Positions 53,462-64,000 of a stretch of DNA of 64,000 nt are shown piece after piece (positions within the stretch are counted from its first letter, which is position 1; every line of letters starts with the position of its first letter). The DNA lies in contig NC_061115.1 of NCBI RefSeq assembly GCF_002878395.1, positions 219,507,442 through 219,571,441 of the forward strand, read 5' to 3'. The translations under genes were made by a program, and so were the position numbers. The notes under the pieces are model-generated. The model was not told the DNA's origin. It did no database searches and saw nothing but the letters and a program-made list of their open reading frames with translations. Origin of the DNA: Capsicum annuum. Taxonomy: Eukaryota; Streptophyta; Magnoliopsida; Solanales; Solanaceae.

Positions 53462-55317
53462 GTGTTTTTGGGCCAAATCGGTGTGCTATATCCCACAGTT
53501 TTTGAGGTGAGCCCGAGGCCCGGGCGTGATTTGAACCAAAAATCAACTAGGCTGGACTAGGCAAGCTGGGGAGCATCCTAGTGTGGTTCATTGTGGTCAG
53601 CGGGATGGTTAGGGTGGTCAAACGGGACAAACGAGGTATTTTCGAGCCAAATCAGTGTGCTATAGCCCACGGTTTTCTAGGTGGGCCAAGGGCTCGGATG
53701 TGATTTGAGCCAAAAATTGATCGAGCTTCCCCAGGAAGGATGAAGAGCGACCTAGAGTGGTCATTGTGGTCAGCAGGGTGGTTAGGTTGGTCAAACGGGC
53801 GAAAATGCACAAACAAGGCATTTTCGGGCCAAATTAGTGTGCTATAGCCGATGATTTTTGGGGTGGGCTAGGGGCGGGGATGTGATTTGGGCTGAAAATT
53901 GATCGGGATTTCCCAGGAAAGCTGGGGAGTGGCCTAGTCTGGTCTATTGTTGTCAGCGAGGCGGTTAGGGTGGTCAAACGGGCAAAACGGCAAAAATGGG
54001 GCAGTTTCAGGCTAAATCGGTGAGCTATAGCCCACGGTTTTCAGGGTGGGCCAGGGGCTCTGGCGTACTTTGGGCCAAAAATCAACCAGCCTACCCTAGG
54101 CAGGCTAGGGAGTGACCTAGTGTGGTCCATTATGGTCAGCGAGGCGGTTAGGGTGGTTAAAAGGGCATAACGGCGAACGGGGCATTTTCGCACCAAATCG
54201 GTGTGCTATAGGCCATGGTTTTTGGGGTGGGCTAGGGGATCGAGACTAATTTTAGCCAAAAATCGACTGAGCTAAACCAAACAGTGGCTTAGTATGGTTC
54301 ATTGTGGTCTGTGGGGCGGTTAGGGCGGTCAAACGGGTGAAATGGCCCTAACGGAGCATTTTTGGGCCAAATCGGTATGCTATAGTACACAATTTTTGGG
54401 CTGGGCTAGGGTCCCCAGCATGATTTGGGCCAAAAAATGACTGGTCTACCTTAGGTAGGCTGGGGAGCGGCTTAGTGTGGTCCATTATGGTCGGAGGGGA
54501 GGTTAAGATGGTTAAACGAGTAAAACGACACAAATGAGCATTTTTTGGCTAATTCAGTGTGTTATAGCGCACGTTTTTGGGGTGGGCTAGGGGCCCGGGT
54601 GTGATTTGAGCCAAAAATTGATTAGGTTGCACCAGCCAGGCTGGGGAGAGGCCTAGTGTAGTCCATTATGGTCATCGAGGCAGTTAGGGTGGTCAAACTA
54701 GCAAAACAGCTCAAATGGGGTATTTTCGGGCCAAATCGGTGAGCTATAGCCCACGGTTTTTTGGGTGGGCCAGGGTCTCAGGCGTGATTTGGGCTGAAAA
54801 TCAATCGGGCAACCCCATCCAGGCTGAGAAGCAGCTTACTGTGGTCCATTGTGGTCAGCGGGGCGGTTAGGGTGGTCAAACGAGGGAAACGGCACAAATG
54901 GGGCATTTTCTGGTTAAATTGGTGTGCTATAGCCCACAGTTTTTGGGGTGAGCCTGGGCTCGAGCGTGATTTGGGATGAAAATCAATTGGGCAGCTCAAG
55001 GCAGGCTAGGGAGCGGCCTAGAGTGGTCCATTATGGTCAGCGGGGCGGTTAGGGTTCTCAAACGGGTGAAAGGACGCAAATGGGGCATTTTCAGGTCAAA
55101 TCAGTATGCTATAGCCCACTATTTTTGGGGTGGGCCAAGGGCCCTTGAGTGATTTTGGTCGAAAATCGGATAGGCTACCCCTAGCAGGCTAGAGAGCGGC
55201 ATAGTGTGGTCCATTACGGTCAGCGGGGTAGTTATGGTGGTTAAACGTTGTGAATGGGGTATTTTCGGGGCAAATTGGTATGCTATAGCCTACGATTTTT
55301 GGGGTGGGTTCGAGGCC
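53462..55317 (+). repeat. GC-rich ~181-bp satellite, block 2, about ten units
   Basis: Units start at GGCATTTTCGGGCCAAATCG (near 53465, 53640, 53822, 54006, 54186, 54360, 54541, 54722, 54907, 55088, 55268), continue GTGTGCTATAGCCCACGGTT, TTTGGGGTGGGC, GTGTGGTCCATTGTGGTCAG and GGCGGTTAGGGTGGTCAAAC. All in the plus sense, opposite to most of block 1. The last unit is cut by the Athila-like LTR at 55318. Confidence 0.88.
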
Positions 55318-56880
55318 TGATACGCCCAAATTACAACCTTCATTAGAAAGTGTAAGGAAACATTGTCAAATATAGAACCCAACTAGATGGGTGTCGAATC
55401 CCACAGGGAATATTGTGCTCACTAAGTATTGTAATCGTTACTGGACTGTTGATCAGAGGTTCCTAATAAGGGTTTTTTTGATTTGTAACTTATAAAGTAA
55501 TTAATTGTAACAAGAGTATTCCAACGAATGATTTTCTTTGCAATTAGTAATTTAATGAGATTAAACAAACCAGGGCTATGGTTACCAAAATGCTAGCACA
55601 ATTAGGGTTGTGAATCACTTAAGAGTTCTATTTAGCAAATTCAATTGCAAGAAGGGTTGAATCCTATTATTTATCCCTTAGTCTCTCAACCTAAGTGGAT
55701 AGATTATCCTCTAATTCTCTCAAAATTAAAGGATACATTATTCTTTCAACCTTTTTCTCATGTAAGCTAATCCTGTTAGGGTATTTGCCATTTTTTCGAA
55801 GGTTAAAGTCCTTAGAATTCATGTAAACACTTTCCTTTCAAACAAGTGATGTTCTTGGGCTCACTTTTCAAGTTTGTAACCAATAAAAGCCATTAAATTG
55901 AAGAAAGGTTTATACAATATCAGTTATTCATGGAACTTAATTTGATTCACAACCCATAGATGCTTTTCACATTAAGGATCCCATAACCCTAGTTATGGGA
56001 ACTAGCCACAAAATTCCATAGAAGAAGAAGAAATAATTCTTGTATTATTCATAAATGGATTTAGAATTCACTTACAAAAATCTCAAGAATCAGTTCTTGA
56101 ATCTTCAATAAAGAATTGAATGATTAACTTCCCCAAAGATATGTTTCAATCCCAAGGTACTAGGTTACAGAGAGTTTCAATAGATGATAAACTTGTAAAA
56201 TATAAAAAAGTTGCTCCACTAACTTTAAAATTTGGTACTTATATGTTCCCAGGTAAAAAGGAATTTAAAATTTAAAATAAAAAAAACCACGTCCAAGTTG
56301 ACGGACAAAGTAGTGGTCCGTCGAAAGTCTGGCGGTCCGCCATTTGGTCCGTCACTGAGTCCTTCAGAAGAGTGGCTTCTGGATAAGGCCTGACGGTCCA
56401 ACTAGTGGTCCGTCGAAAGTATGACGGTCCACCATTTGTTCCTTCACTGAGTTCTTCAAAAGAGTGGTTTCTGGATAAGGCCTGACGGTTCATCTGGTGG
56501 TCCATCGAAAGTATGACGGTCAACCATTTTGTCCTTCACTGAGTCCTTCCGAAGAGTGATTTCTGGATAAGGGTTGACGGTACACCTGGTGGTCCGTCGA
56601 AATACTGACGGTCCACCGTTTGGTCCGTCCCTGAGTCCTTTAGGAGGCCATGTTCTGGATAATGCTTGACGGTCCAACTGGTGGTCCGTCGCAAGCCTGA
56701 CGATCTACCATTTTAACCGTCAAATTCCTTTTATTGTTACTTTTTCCAAGTTTCTTCTGTGGTTCATTCCTTTCCTAGAAACACTATAAAAACTCATTAA
56801 ATATAACTTTGGTTGCTTGAAAACATACAATTTTCCCAAGAATATGATGCTAAATGTTCCATCAAAAGCCGGAACATCAA
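55318..56880 (-). repeat. 3' LTR of the Athila-like element (1563 bp)
   Basis: Bounded by TGATACGCCC (55318) and GGAACATCA (56880), giving TGAT...ATCA ends. The polypurine tract complement CACCCTCAACTTA follows at 56883-56895, after CAA-rich and TTGTCCTCAAGCAA sequence typical of the region before the Athila LTR. It contains the GACGG/CCGTC array at 56290-56715. Confidence 0.8.
56290..56715. repeat. GACGGTCC/GGTCCGTC array in the Athila-like LTR
   Basis: Five blocks of about 85-95 bases: GACGGTCCAACTAGTGGTCC, GTCGAAAGTATGACGGTCCA, CCATTTGGTCCGTC(A/C)CTGAG, AGAGTGGTTTCTGGATAAGG. Each has two GACGG and two CCGTC-like half-sites forming inverted pairs. Confidence 0.8.
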
Positions 56881-56895
56881 CACCCTCAACTTAAA

Positions 56896-58353
56896 TAATT
56901 GCTTGTCCTCAAGCAACTCAACACCTGATTGCGAATATGAACAATACAATGACCTGCAACCAACCACTGAATATTTTGATGCAACTATTCACTCATCATT
57001 TCACTTACATGAATTTAACACATCATTGTCTACACCCGGCATTGATCATAATTCAGCACACAAACATGGATGTTAGATCCCACAGAGAACAGCTAAACTC
57101 AGTGAAACTCTAGTTTCCCTCACAACAATGAAATCCACCACTCATCACATGATGTGGACGTAATCTAAACTCTCACACTCATGAAAGAAATTACAAGCAT
57201 AGTCCAAAATACCCATAGGCTTTCCCTAGCCATACGACGCCTCCTCAAGGTTGACTCGCTAGGATCAAACAGGTCTTTTCACGGCTTGTAATGAGGCTTT
57301 AGGTTAGGTAAGGATATGCTTTTAGATAAAGTGAATCATTAAGACTTAACTCTCCTTGCCTTGACATTGATGTAGCCCAGATCAGCTCATTTACTACTTC
57401 CAATAACAGGCTCTGCTTCAGACATAAAACCTTTTTTTAAGTGAAAAAGACAATAATCAACCACCTTTAACTTCTGTTGATTCATTCAGTCAAGGTGCAC
57501 AATATCTTTGAACTGATCAGGGCTAAAATCTTTCAAATTAAAATTTACACTCACTTTCCATTTGGCATTTGTACCTTGACAAAAGTCACCCTCAACTTAG
57601 GTGTTTTGCCTAAGTTAAAGTGCACAATACCCAAATATTGGGCCAGTGCCAGAGTAGGATGCTAACGCCCTACGAAGAGTAAATGAACATCATTGGAATT
57701 GAAAAAGGGTCTTAAAGGCACAAGACGGGTTCAAATGAGATAAAAATCTTTTTGCCGGGGTTATCTATTTAGGCTAAGTGGGCTAAAAGTGCAAGGAGAC
57801 CTGTTATCCTATCCTATTAAATCTACTAGAAGACCATATCAATGACTCGGGCAAGTTCTAGGCATTAGACTATACAAGAACTAAGATTAAATCCTCACAC
57901 CCATAGGCAACTAAGCTAAACTTTTTCTGCAACTTTTAGAATGTTCATCACATGATTCATGCACGTTTTACAGAATAATGCCAAATGTAGATTTACTGAA
58001 GGTTATGTACACATGTTTGCATGAATAAAGTAAATAATTACATATACATGCTCATAGTCTTATGCCAACATCATTCCTTATCCATATTTATAACGAAGTA
58101 CTGAAACAGAAATATTTTATAGATAATTATTAAACACAGATATTTACATCACAAGCTGCAAAATTTGAAATGTAATAATAAAAACACCCTAGACATGCCG
58201 CTTCTACTAGATAGTACATGATTGGATTCAGAACATTGGTAACAACATCCAACCATGATGTAAATACACCCACCCCCCATACAAAAAGATATGCATTGTC
58301 CTCAAAGCAATAATTTACCGTACATGGTTGGATTGGGATATTTACTTCACCTC
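56896..58353 (-). other. Noncoding 3' region of the Athila-like element
   Basis: Between the extra ORF and the polypurine tract. No coding motif on either strand. A C-rich run CACCCACCCCCCATAC at 58267-58282 (purine-rich on the element strand) could be a second, internal polypurine tract. Confidence 0.5.
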
Positions 58354-60376
58354 CTATTCCTCTGAGGCATCTGTCAGGTGGGGTGAGGTCCCTGCGTCCT
58401 CACCCAGTGCAATGTTGGCCCCTATGGTAGTATGAGCACTCATAACCTCACCCTCCACACTTTGAGGGGTCGTCTCCCGAACTGAACCTGCACTTCGCCC
58501 CCTTGCTGGGGCAGCACTAGTAAAGACTCCTGCCACTTCATTTTTTGCTTCTCTTTGCTTTCTTTCAGCTTCTTTCTTTGACTTCTTTGTAGCTCTTTTC
58601 AGGTTATGTTGGTCTAACTCTTCAAGTGACATCGCTTCTCTCTTCCTCCTTTTTTTCTTTCCTTGCTGCTTTTTTATCCATTTGCTGCTTGCCTTTGTCC
58701 TTCACGGCTCTACTCATCAAATCCAGAATACCCTCATCATCATTATTTACCGCTAAAGTCAGGTCAAATATAGGCGGTTGTGATTGTTTCCCCTTTAACT
58801 CTGCTATGTTAACTTTTGCCTGCTGCTCATACTCAACCATGAGCTTGGGAAGATCAGGGAGAGACAGTGAATCTAGCCTTTTATTGATGCGGGCTCCCAT
58901 GTTATCCTTTCTAACTTGAATAGTTTGAAATGGCCTGACTGCTTCGGCCACAATTTTATCCACAAAAGGTTTGAAATCTCCAGCCCACTTTTCTAACTGT
59001 TTCTGAATCCGCTTTTGATTCGTCACCACCTTGACAAAATTTTTTGGATTGAACCTGTATTCTGCAAACTCTGCTTCACCAGCAAATTGTGTAGAACCTG
59101 ACCCTGCCGACATACCCTGGGGCACATAATACGATGGTACATACGTGGTGATGGGTAAAGGCATACCTTCGGGAATTTCTGTGGCCTTGAGAACTGGTGC
59201 AGACTGAGACTGATATGGTAGAGGCTTGGTCACATGAATTTCAAAATTTGATTCGTATTTTGACTTCTCAATGTCCTGTCTATGTGTAGCCTATATTTTG
59301 TTGTCAACCCCACGGATCAGTGGCACACTGGGTTGTTTGTATAACTCAGTGATCAAACATGGGAATGGTACAGAAGTGGTCACTTTATGTGCCCGCACGA
59401 ACATCTCATCTGCAATTAGCTGGCCAAAATAAACTGGTAGCCCTGAAACCAAACTGGCTACTACTACTGCTCCGTGATGATCCAGGTTCCCATCTTCTTT
59501 TGTTGGCATTAACCTCAACCGAAAAATAGCCCACCAGAACTTAGATTTAAAGCTAAAAGTGAACTTTGCAATGCATTCTTTGGAATTAGTTAACCAGGAG
59601 GGATTTCCATCATTGGTCAATAAAGAAGCATCCCAACGTCTCTGACTGGAAGAATTTCTCATTCTATACTCAAAATTTGGGATAGCGGGTAGAGCCTCAT
59701 ATTCTGTCCTGAATAGCATCCTATTAATTATTCGGGCTGAGATATCAATGGTGACCCCTCGAACTGGGACAGACTCCCTATTTGGTCTATTTGAGATTAG
59801 AGTCCTCTTTGGGCATTCCGCTTTCACCAAGCACAGATAATTTGTGAAGAATTCCCTTACCTAGTTTGTTTGGTACTCTCCTCGTGGTTTACTCACCCAT
59901 GCCAGTCCATATTTATTGAACCGACACTCTAACTCGGGATATTCATAAAATTATATTGTCATAGTTTGATATTCTTCTATGAATAATCTTCTGATCCCTC
60001 GAGCTGTGGGTGTCAACCCGTCTTAGAACTCTCTTTGTTCCCCCTCTATCTACCACCTGATAGCTTCTCAAATCTGTGGATTCTTCCTCCTAATAACATT
60101 ATCACCCTCAGGTTTAGCTACAACATTAGGAATTTCCGTTTGATCCTCCACGTATACAGCTTCGGTATCACCCGCTACAGGCAATGGTTGAGTTGCAGCA
60201 ACAGTTGCCTCATCGAGGCTTGAACTTGTACTGCTAGAGGTATTCTCACTCTCCTCCTCAGACTGGGAGAGTATGAGAGCTTCTCTTTTATTTTGTCTGG
60301 TATTGTAAGCTGGTGCAGACTTATTCCTACCTCGTTGAGATCTTTTTCTTCTGGTTTATGGAAGTTTAGGGGCCAT
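58354..60376 (-). pseudogene. Athila-like extra 3' ORF (plant-transposon-protein type), decayed
   Basis: The ATG at 60376-60374 opens a frame beginning MAPKLP then a stop, followed by a Ser/Glu-rich part. A central part at 59291-59830 contains VRGVTIDISARIINRMLF, SLLTNDGNPSWLTNSKECIA and HHGAVVVASLVSGLPVYFGQ, resembling the putative plant transposon protein domain found in Solanaceae Athila-like elements. A C-terminal part (58354-59233) has coiled-coil-like EQQAKVNIAELKGKQSQ and a basic KKAARKEKKEEERSD stretch. Stops at several points break it. The position after integrase is that of env-like ORFs, but no signal peptide or transmembrane segment is visible, so an envelope role is not supported. 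Confidence 0.7.
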
Positions 60377-60439
60377 AACACCTGAAGAAGAAGTGATGAA
60401 TTAGTTCAAAATTTTAAAACAGTTAAATCATGTAATTTT

Positions 60440-60690
60440 GCATTGTGACGGTCAAGTTGGTGGTCCGTTGAAAAGTTAACGGTCCACTAATTCAACCGTC
60501 GCTGCTTATCCAGAAAGTGTCATCTCAAAGTGCTTTGTGACGGTCAAGTTGGCGGTCCGTCATAAAGTTGACGGTCTACCAATTCAACCATCGTTGCTTA
60601 TCCATAAAGTGTCATCTCAAAGTGATTTATGAAGGTTAAGTTGGCGGTCCGTCATAAAGTTGAAGGTCCACCAATTCAACCATCGCACCT
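60440..60690. repeat. GACGGTC array, internal region of the Athila-like element
   Basis: Three ~92-base blocks: TTTGTGACGGTCAAGTTGGC, GGTCCGTCATAAAGTTGACG, GTCTACCAATTCAACC then ATCG, GCTTATCCATAAAGTGTCAT. They lie just upstream (element sense) of the extra ORF start, and could be part of its leader. Confidence 0.8.
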
Positions 60691-61884
60691 TCGTATTCAG
60701 CAATAATTTTGGGTTCGACCCTTTTATCGAGCAATTGCATATCAGATTAATTTCCAACTATCAACACAGCACTAAACACATATTTAAGCACATTCTTCTA
60801 CTTTTACAACTTATGCTACTTAGATTTCACACAAATTGGCACATTGAAGTCCAACTCAAGTCATTCAAACTCAACACAATAAGAACAAACCAAGAAAATA
60901 AATCATGCTCTTACACTTAATATGGACAACCAGAAGAAAAGGGTTTTCACATACCTAGATTGTGCAGGTATGCTACGTTCTTGAGACTTCAGAGACAAAG
61001 CTAACTTATAAATTCAAGCTCTTATATTTCTCTTTATTTGTGATGAAGAGGGAGAAGGAGTGAACTAGTTTAAATAAGGTAAAACTAGAGAAGATAGGGA
61101 GTCTCAGATGGGATAACTCCCTTCAGGTTCTTCGAATCTTAAGGAAGTGGAACAGCTAAAGGTCATGGAACAGTTACAATGAATATACCCGCTCAATTTT
61201 ATCCTTAAAATCTCACTTCGGGTCAAATATGGAGTACTTATAAAAAGTACCAATTTAACCCGACCTAATTTTGGATTAGGGATAAAGTGACGGTGATATT
61301 GACGGTACGTCATCGATGTGGCGGACCATCATTCTGAACATCATTCATCACCAGAGTTTGGGTGTTTCTGTTTTGGTATGACGGTAAGTGGGATGGTCCA
61401 CCAAGAATGTGATGGTACACCAGTATGACCGTCACTTCTTACCAGAATGTAGATCACCGATCTTAAGTTTGAAAGCTTTTATGACGGCCCACCAAGTTTG
61501 TAACGGTCCTCCACTTAGGCCATCGTGGCTTATCTAGTGAATGAACTTTCTTGCCAGTTCTTGACGGTTAAAAGTGGTGGTCCATCAGAGGACTGGTGGT
61601 CCGCCAAGTCATCCGTCACTTTGTTTTGGTAGCTCACTTGTATCCCTCTTTTCCCTTTTTACTCTATTTCTGGTCCTGTACACTTCACAAACACATCAAA
61701 ATTGCACAAATACATGAAATAAACTCTAACTATGGTTACAACAACATGTTGTGGGTCGCCTCCTACTAGCGCCTAATTTATCATCGTAGCACGACTCAGT
61801 TATCTCGATTGCTCAGACTTCATTGAGATAAAAGCCATCAACACTTCTTATTGAGTCTCTTGGACCAATATAAAGTTTGATTCG
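60691..61884 (-). other. Noncoding region between integrase and the extra ORF
   Basis: No coding motif. Further GACGG/CCGTC blocks at 61286-61615 (GTGACGGTGATATTGACGGT, GACGGCCCACC, GGTGGTCCGCCAAGTCATCC). Spacing and sequence are less regular than at 60440. Confidence 0.6.
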
Positions 61885-62620
61885 TTACCCGTTCACTTTG
61901 AAGACGCTGCCGTCTTCATTTTTAAGATCGACTACTCCAGATGAGTAGACTTGACTAACTTTAAACGGTCCTGACCACTTGGACTTGAGTTTACCTGGAA
62001 ACAATTTGAGCTTGGAATTGAACAGAAGTACCAAATCACCTTTCCAGAAGTCTTTGCTTTCAAGTCTTCGGTTGTGATACTTTTTCATCTTTTATTTGTA
62101 AAGGTTTTCTCTTTCGTAAGCCCTGAGATGAAATTCATCCATCTCATTCAGTTGCCCTAATCTTAGCTCTGCTTTCTCCTTCTAATTCAGATCTAACCTT
62201 TTTAGAGCCCGCAAAGATTTGCGTTCCTGCTCAATCGGTAAATGGCATGATTTTCCATGGACTAGATGATACGGTGACATGCAAATTGGAGTCTTAAAAT
62301 CAGTTCGATACGCCCACAAAGTGTCATCTAGATTTCGAGCCCAATCTTGCCTATTAGCATTCACTGTTTTGGCTAGGATGGTTTTAATCTCCCGATTCGA
62401 CACCTTTACTTGCCCACTAGTTTGTGGGTGATATAGAGTTGCTACTCCATGCTGTTTCACCCCATATTTCACTAAAGCTTCCTGGAACACTTTGTTACAA
62501 AAATGGGATCCTCCATTACTTTTAATAGTTCATGGCATTCCAAAGCGAGAGAAGATTTCTTCTTAAGAAAAGCAACAACTTCACTATCACCAAAGTGAGA
62601 GAAGATGGGCACCTCGAAGT
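61885..62620 (-). pseudogene. Athila-like integrase remnant
   Basis: After a frameshift near 62560, [20 protein letters not shown] leads into [20 protein letters not shown] and [15 protein letters not shown], then [16 protein letters not shown] and [17 protein letters not shown] stop and a C-terminal part follow (61885-62088: KDFWKGDLVLLFNSKLKLFP, KSKWSGPFKV). The catalytic Asp of the first half of the core and the HHCC domain are absent. A stop also sits at GMP* near 62525. Confidence 0.85.
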
Positions 62621-63104
62621 CCACCTTGAAATCTAGAATAATAAAATTCACAGGAAAAATGAAGGTAGCCACCTTCACCAGCACATCATACAAAATACCA
62701 ACAGGTCATTTTACCGACCTATCTGCCATCACGAGTCGCATGTTAGTGGGTGTGGGGTTTTCCAAACCCAACTTCTTATAAACAGCTAGCGGCATCAGGT
62801 CAATGCTAGCTCCCAGGTCACATAAAGCCTTAGCAAATTCCAAAGACCCTACCGTGCAAGGAATAATGAACGCACCTGGGTCTGCCTTCTTCTGCACTAA
62901 GGACCTTGTAGCAATAGCGCTGTAATGATGGAGATTATCCACCGGTTCATAGCTCCCCAGTATTTTCTTTGTCAAAAGGTCCTTCATAAATTTGGAGTAA
63001 CCTGGCATTTGCTCAAGTGCCTCAACCAAAGGCATATTTACCGTCAGCTGCTTCAACATGGCCAAGAATTTGCTAAACTTTGTATCTTCAGCCTTCTTCT
63101 TCAA
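62600..63104 (-). pseudogene. Athila-like protease region
   Basis: The open part 62706-63104 contains LEQMPGYSKFMKDLLTKK, IPCTVGSLEFAKALCDLGAS and IDLMPLAVYKKLGL: an aspartic protease active site (DLGAS, where most have DTGAS or DSGAS; usual for Athila). A stop follows at RSVK*. FIILDFKVDFEVPI (about 62620-62665) is the normal continuation. Immediately afterwards the sequence jumps to integrase, missing RT and RNase H. Confidence 0.85.
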
Positions 63105-63107
63105 TCT

Positions 63108-64000
63108 TTAAGGAAAAGGAGGTGGTGGTTTTGGGAGAGTGTTCATCACTACTTTCTTTTCCTTGTCTTTGTATCTTTTCAACTCATCAGCGTGTTGACT
63201 GTTGGATGCAACATCATGAATAATCTCATCTAATTTTGTAGACTCTACCAAAATATCAATATCTGCTTCATCAACATTCTCTACCATAATATCCACCACA
63301 GGATTACCCACAGATGGGCTTGCCAGTACTTTACCACTCCTTGTGGTAATTGCCATGCACGAACCATCCTTCTTTGGATTTTGAACTGTGTCACTTAGTA
63401 GAGTGCCAGCCTTTCTCTGATTAAATACAATAGAAAGTTGGTTCATTTGCTGCTCCAACTATTTTATTGAAGTAGAGTACGAGTCAATCAATTAATTCAT
63501 TGAGGATAAATCATTTTTCATCTCTGCTACTCCAGTATTGGTTGCTTTCACCCCTTTCAATAATTTATCCATCGTATCTTCCATGGAGATCTTCCTAGAG
63601 CTAGTTGCAGTAGCCTCACGATTTCCAAGAGGCACATACAACCCACTCTTGTCATTTTTGTTTTTCCAATTTCCTTGGTCTCGGTCCTTATATCTAGATT
63701 TATCATAGTAGTTTCGACCTTGGTTTCCTTGGCCACTTCCTCGGAAACCCCCCTGATTGTTCAAATAATTAGCTTCCTCCTCATAATCAGAGTCAGCTCT
63801 ACCCTGTGATGCAACAACTTTAACCTTCTCTATCTTTTTTGATAATAAATACTTAGTAAGAAGGTCCATCTGTGTCTTCATGTAAGCCATGTCTTGGTCA
63901 CGTTTTTCTTTCCTTCGCCTCTGTTCCGCAGTCATTCCAATAGATACAGTAGAGCTTGCTACCACATAATCCCTGGTATGCTAAGCTCTACTCTATTTTG
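63108..64000 (-). pseudogene. Athila-like gag C-terminal part
   Basis: 63492-63965 reads through EQRRRKEKRDQDMAYMKTQM, a Gly/Asn-rich RNA-binding-like stretch GGFRGSGQGNQGRNYYDKSR and SMEDTMDKLLKGV. A stop (SSMN*) and another follow, then 63108-63458 has EQQMNQLSIVFNQRKAGTL, MAITTRSGKVL and a proline run KPPPPFP before a stop. ITTRSGK is diagnostic of Athila gag. The N-terminal capsid part is beyond the window. Confidence 0.85.

Larger units (their letters stand above)
55318..64000 (-). mobile_element. Athila-like Ty3/Gypsy element lacking RT and RNase H, right end outside window
   Basis: Minus-strand element inserted into the satellite. From left to right: 3' LTR (55318-56880), polypurine tract, a noncoding part, an extra 3' ORF (58354-60376), a second noncoding part, integrase (61885-62620), protease, and gag C-terminal part. 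The gag with ITTRSGK and protease with DLGASIDLMPL are Athila hallmarks. The protease-to-integrase junction at about 62600 shows that RT and RNase H are gone. The 5' LTR lies beyond 64000. Confidence 0.88.

Noticed and set aside
58354..60376. Envelope gene of an infectious retrovirus-like element
   Set aside because: Position fits env-like ORFs, but there is no signal peptide, transmembrane helix or fusion-like segment. The better match is the plant-transposon-protein ORF of Athila-like elements.

Overview
This is a repeat-rich plant nuclear segment, almost certainly from the Solanaceae and probably Solanum. The clade call rests on TS-type and other tRNA-derived SINEs, Tekay, Athila-like and Tat/Ogre-like Ty3/Gypsy elements with Solanaceae-style LTR ends, dense hairpin MITEs, and intron-containing nuclear genes. 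There are no bacterial features and no CRISPR. Four cellular loci are supported: two tandem alpha/beta-hydrolase-fold genes (copy 1 broken, copy 2 with an uninterrupted reading frame), a plastid type III ferredoxin, and a conserved plant gene of unknown function.

Layout. 1-8679: minus-strand Tekay/Del element, decayed gag-pol plus its 5' LTR, with an Athila-type solo LTR nested in that LTR at about 5640-7044. 8680-11283: 3' part of a plus-strand L1-type LINE that the Tekay element appears to have split. 11283-28075: the hydrolase pair. Copy 1 (11825-14305) lacks the nucleophile exon. Copy 2 (18783-28075) has four exons and a 341-residue frame, but the nucleophile Ser is Ala and the oxyanion HG is HS. 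The copy 2 introns hold MITEs, SINEs, a MITE-derived minisatellite and a 4.3 kb hAT transposon with 8-bp target duplications. 28651-39467: a plus-strand Tat/Ogre-like retroelement with two LTRs, a TTGGA target duplication and a gag but no pol. 39468-41529: tandem fragments of a strictosidine-synthase-like exon and a 137-bp tandem repeat. 41530-46799: ferredoxin locus, with a probable leader exon at about 41600-41680 behind two G-boxes, a 4.66 kb leader intron carrying a SINE-derived minisatellite, and a one-exon CDS. 47369-47905: a tandem repeat with a continuous open frame. 48355-48972: the minus-strand unknown gene, convergent with ferredoxin. 51165-55317: a GC-rich ~181-bp satellite in two opposed blocks, interrupted by a fold-back element. 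55318-64000: minus-strand Athila-like element inserted in the satellite, with reverse transcriptase and RNase H deleted and an extra 3' ORF.

The cellular genes do not form a pathway. The unifying theme is how repeats generate repeats: SINE and MITE copies seed minisatellites, and retroelements of different lineages carry similar GACGG/CCGTC palindrome arrays. All calls come from reading the sequence. Family names rest on recognised motifs, not searches.
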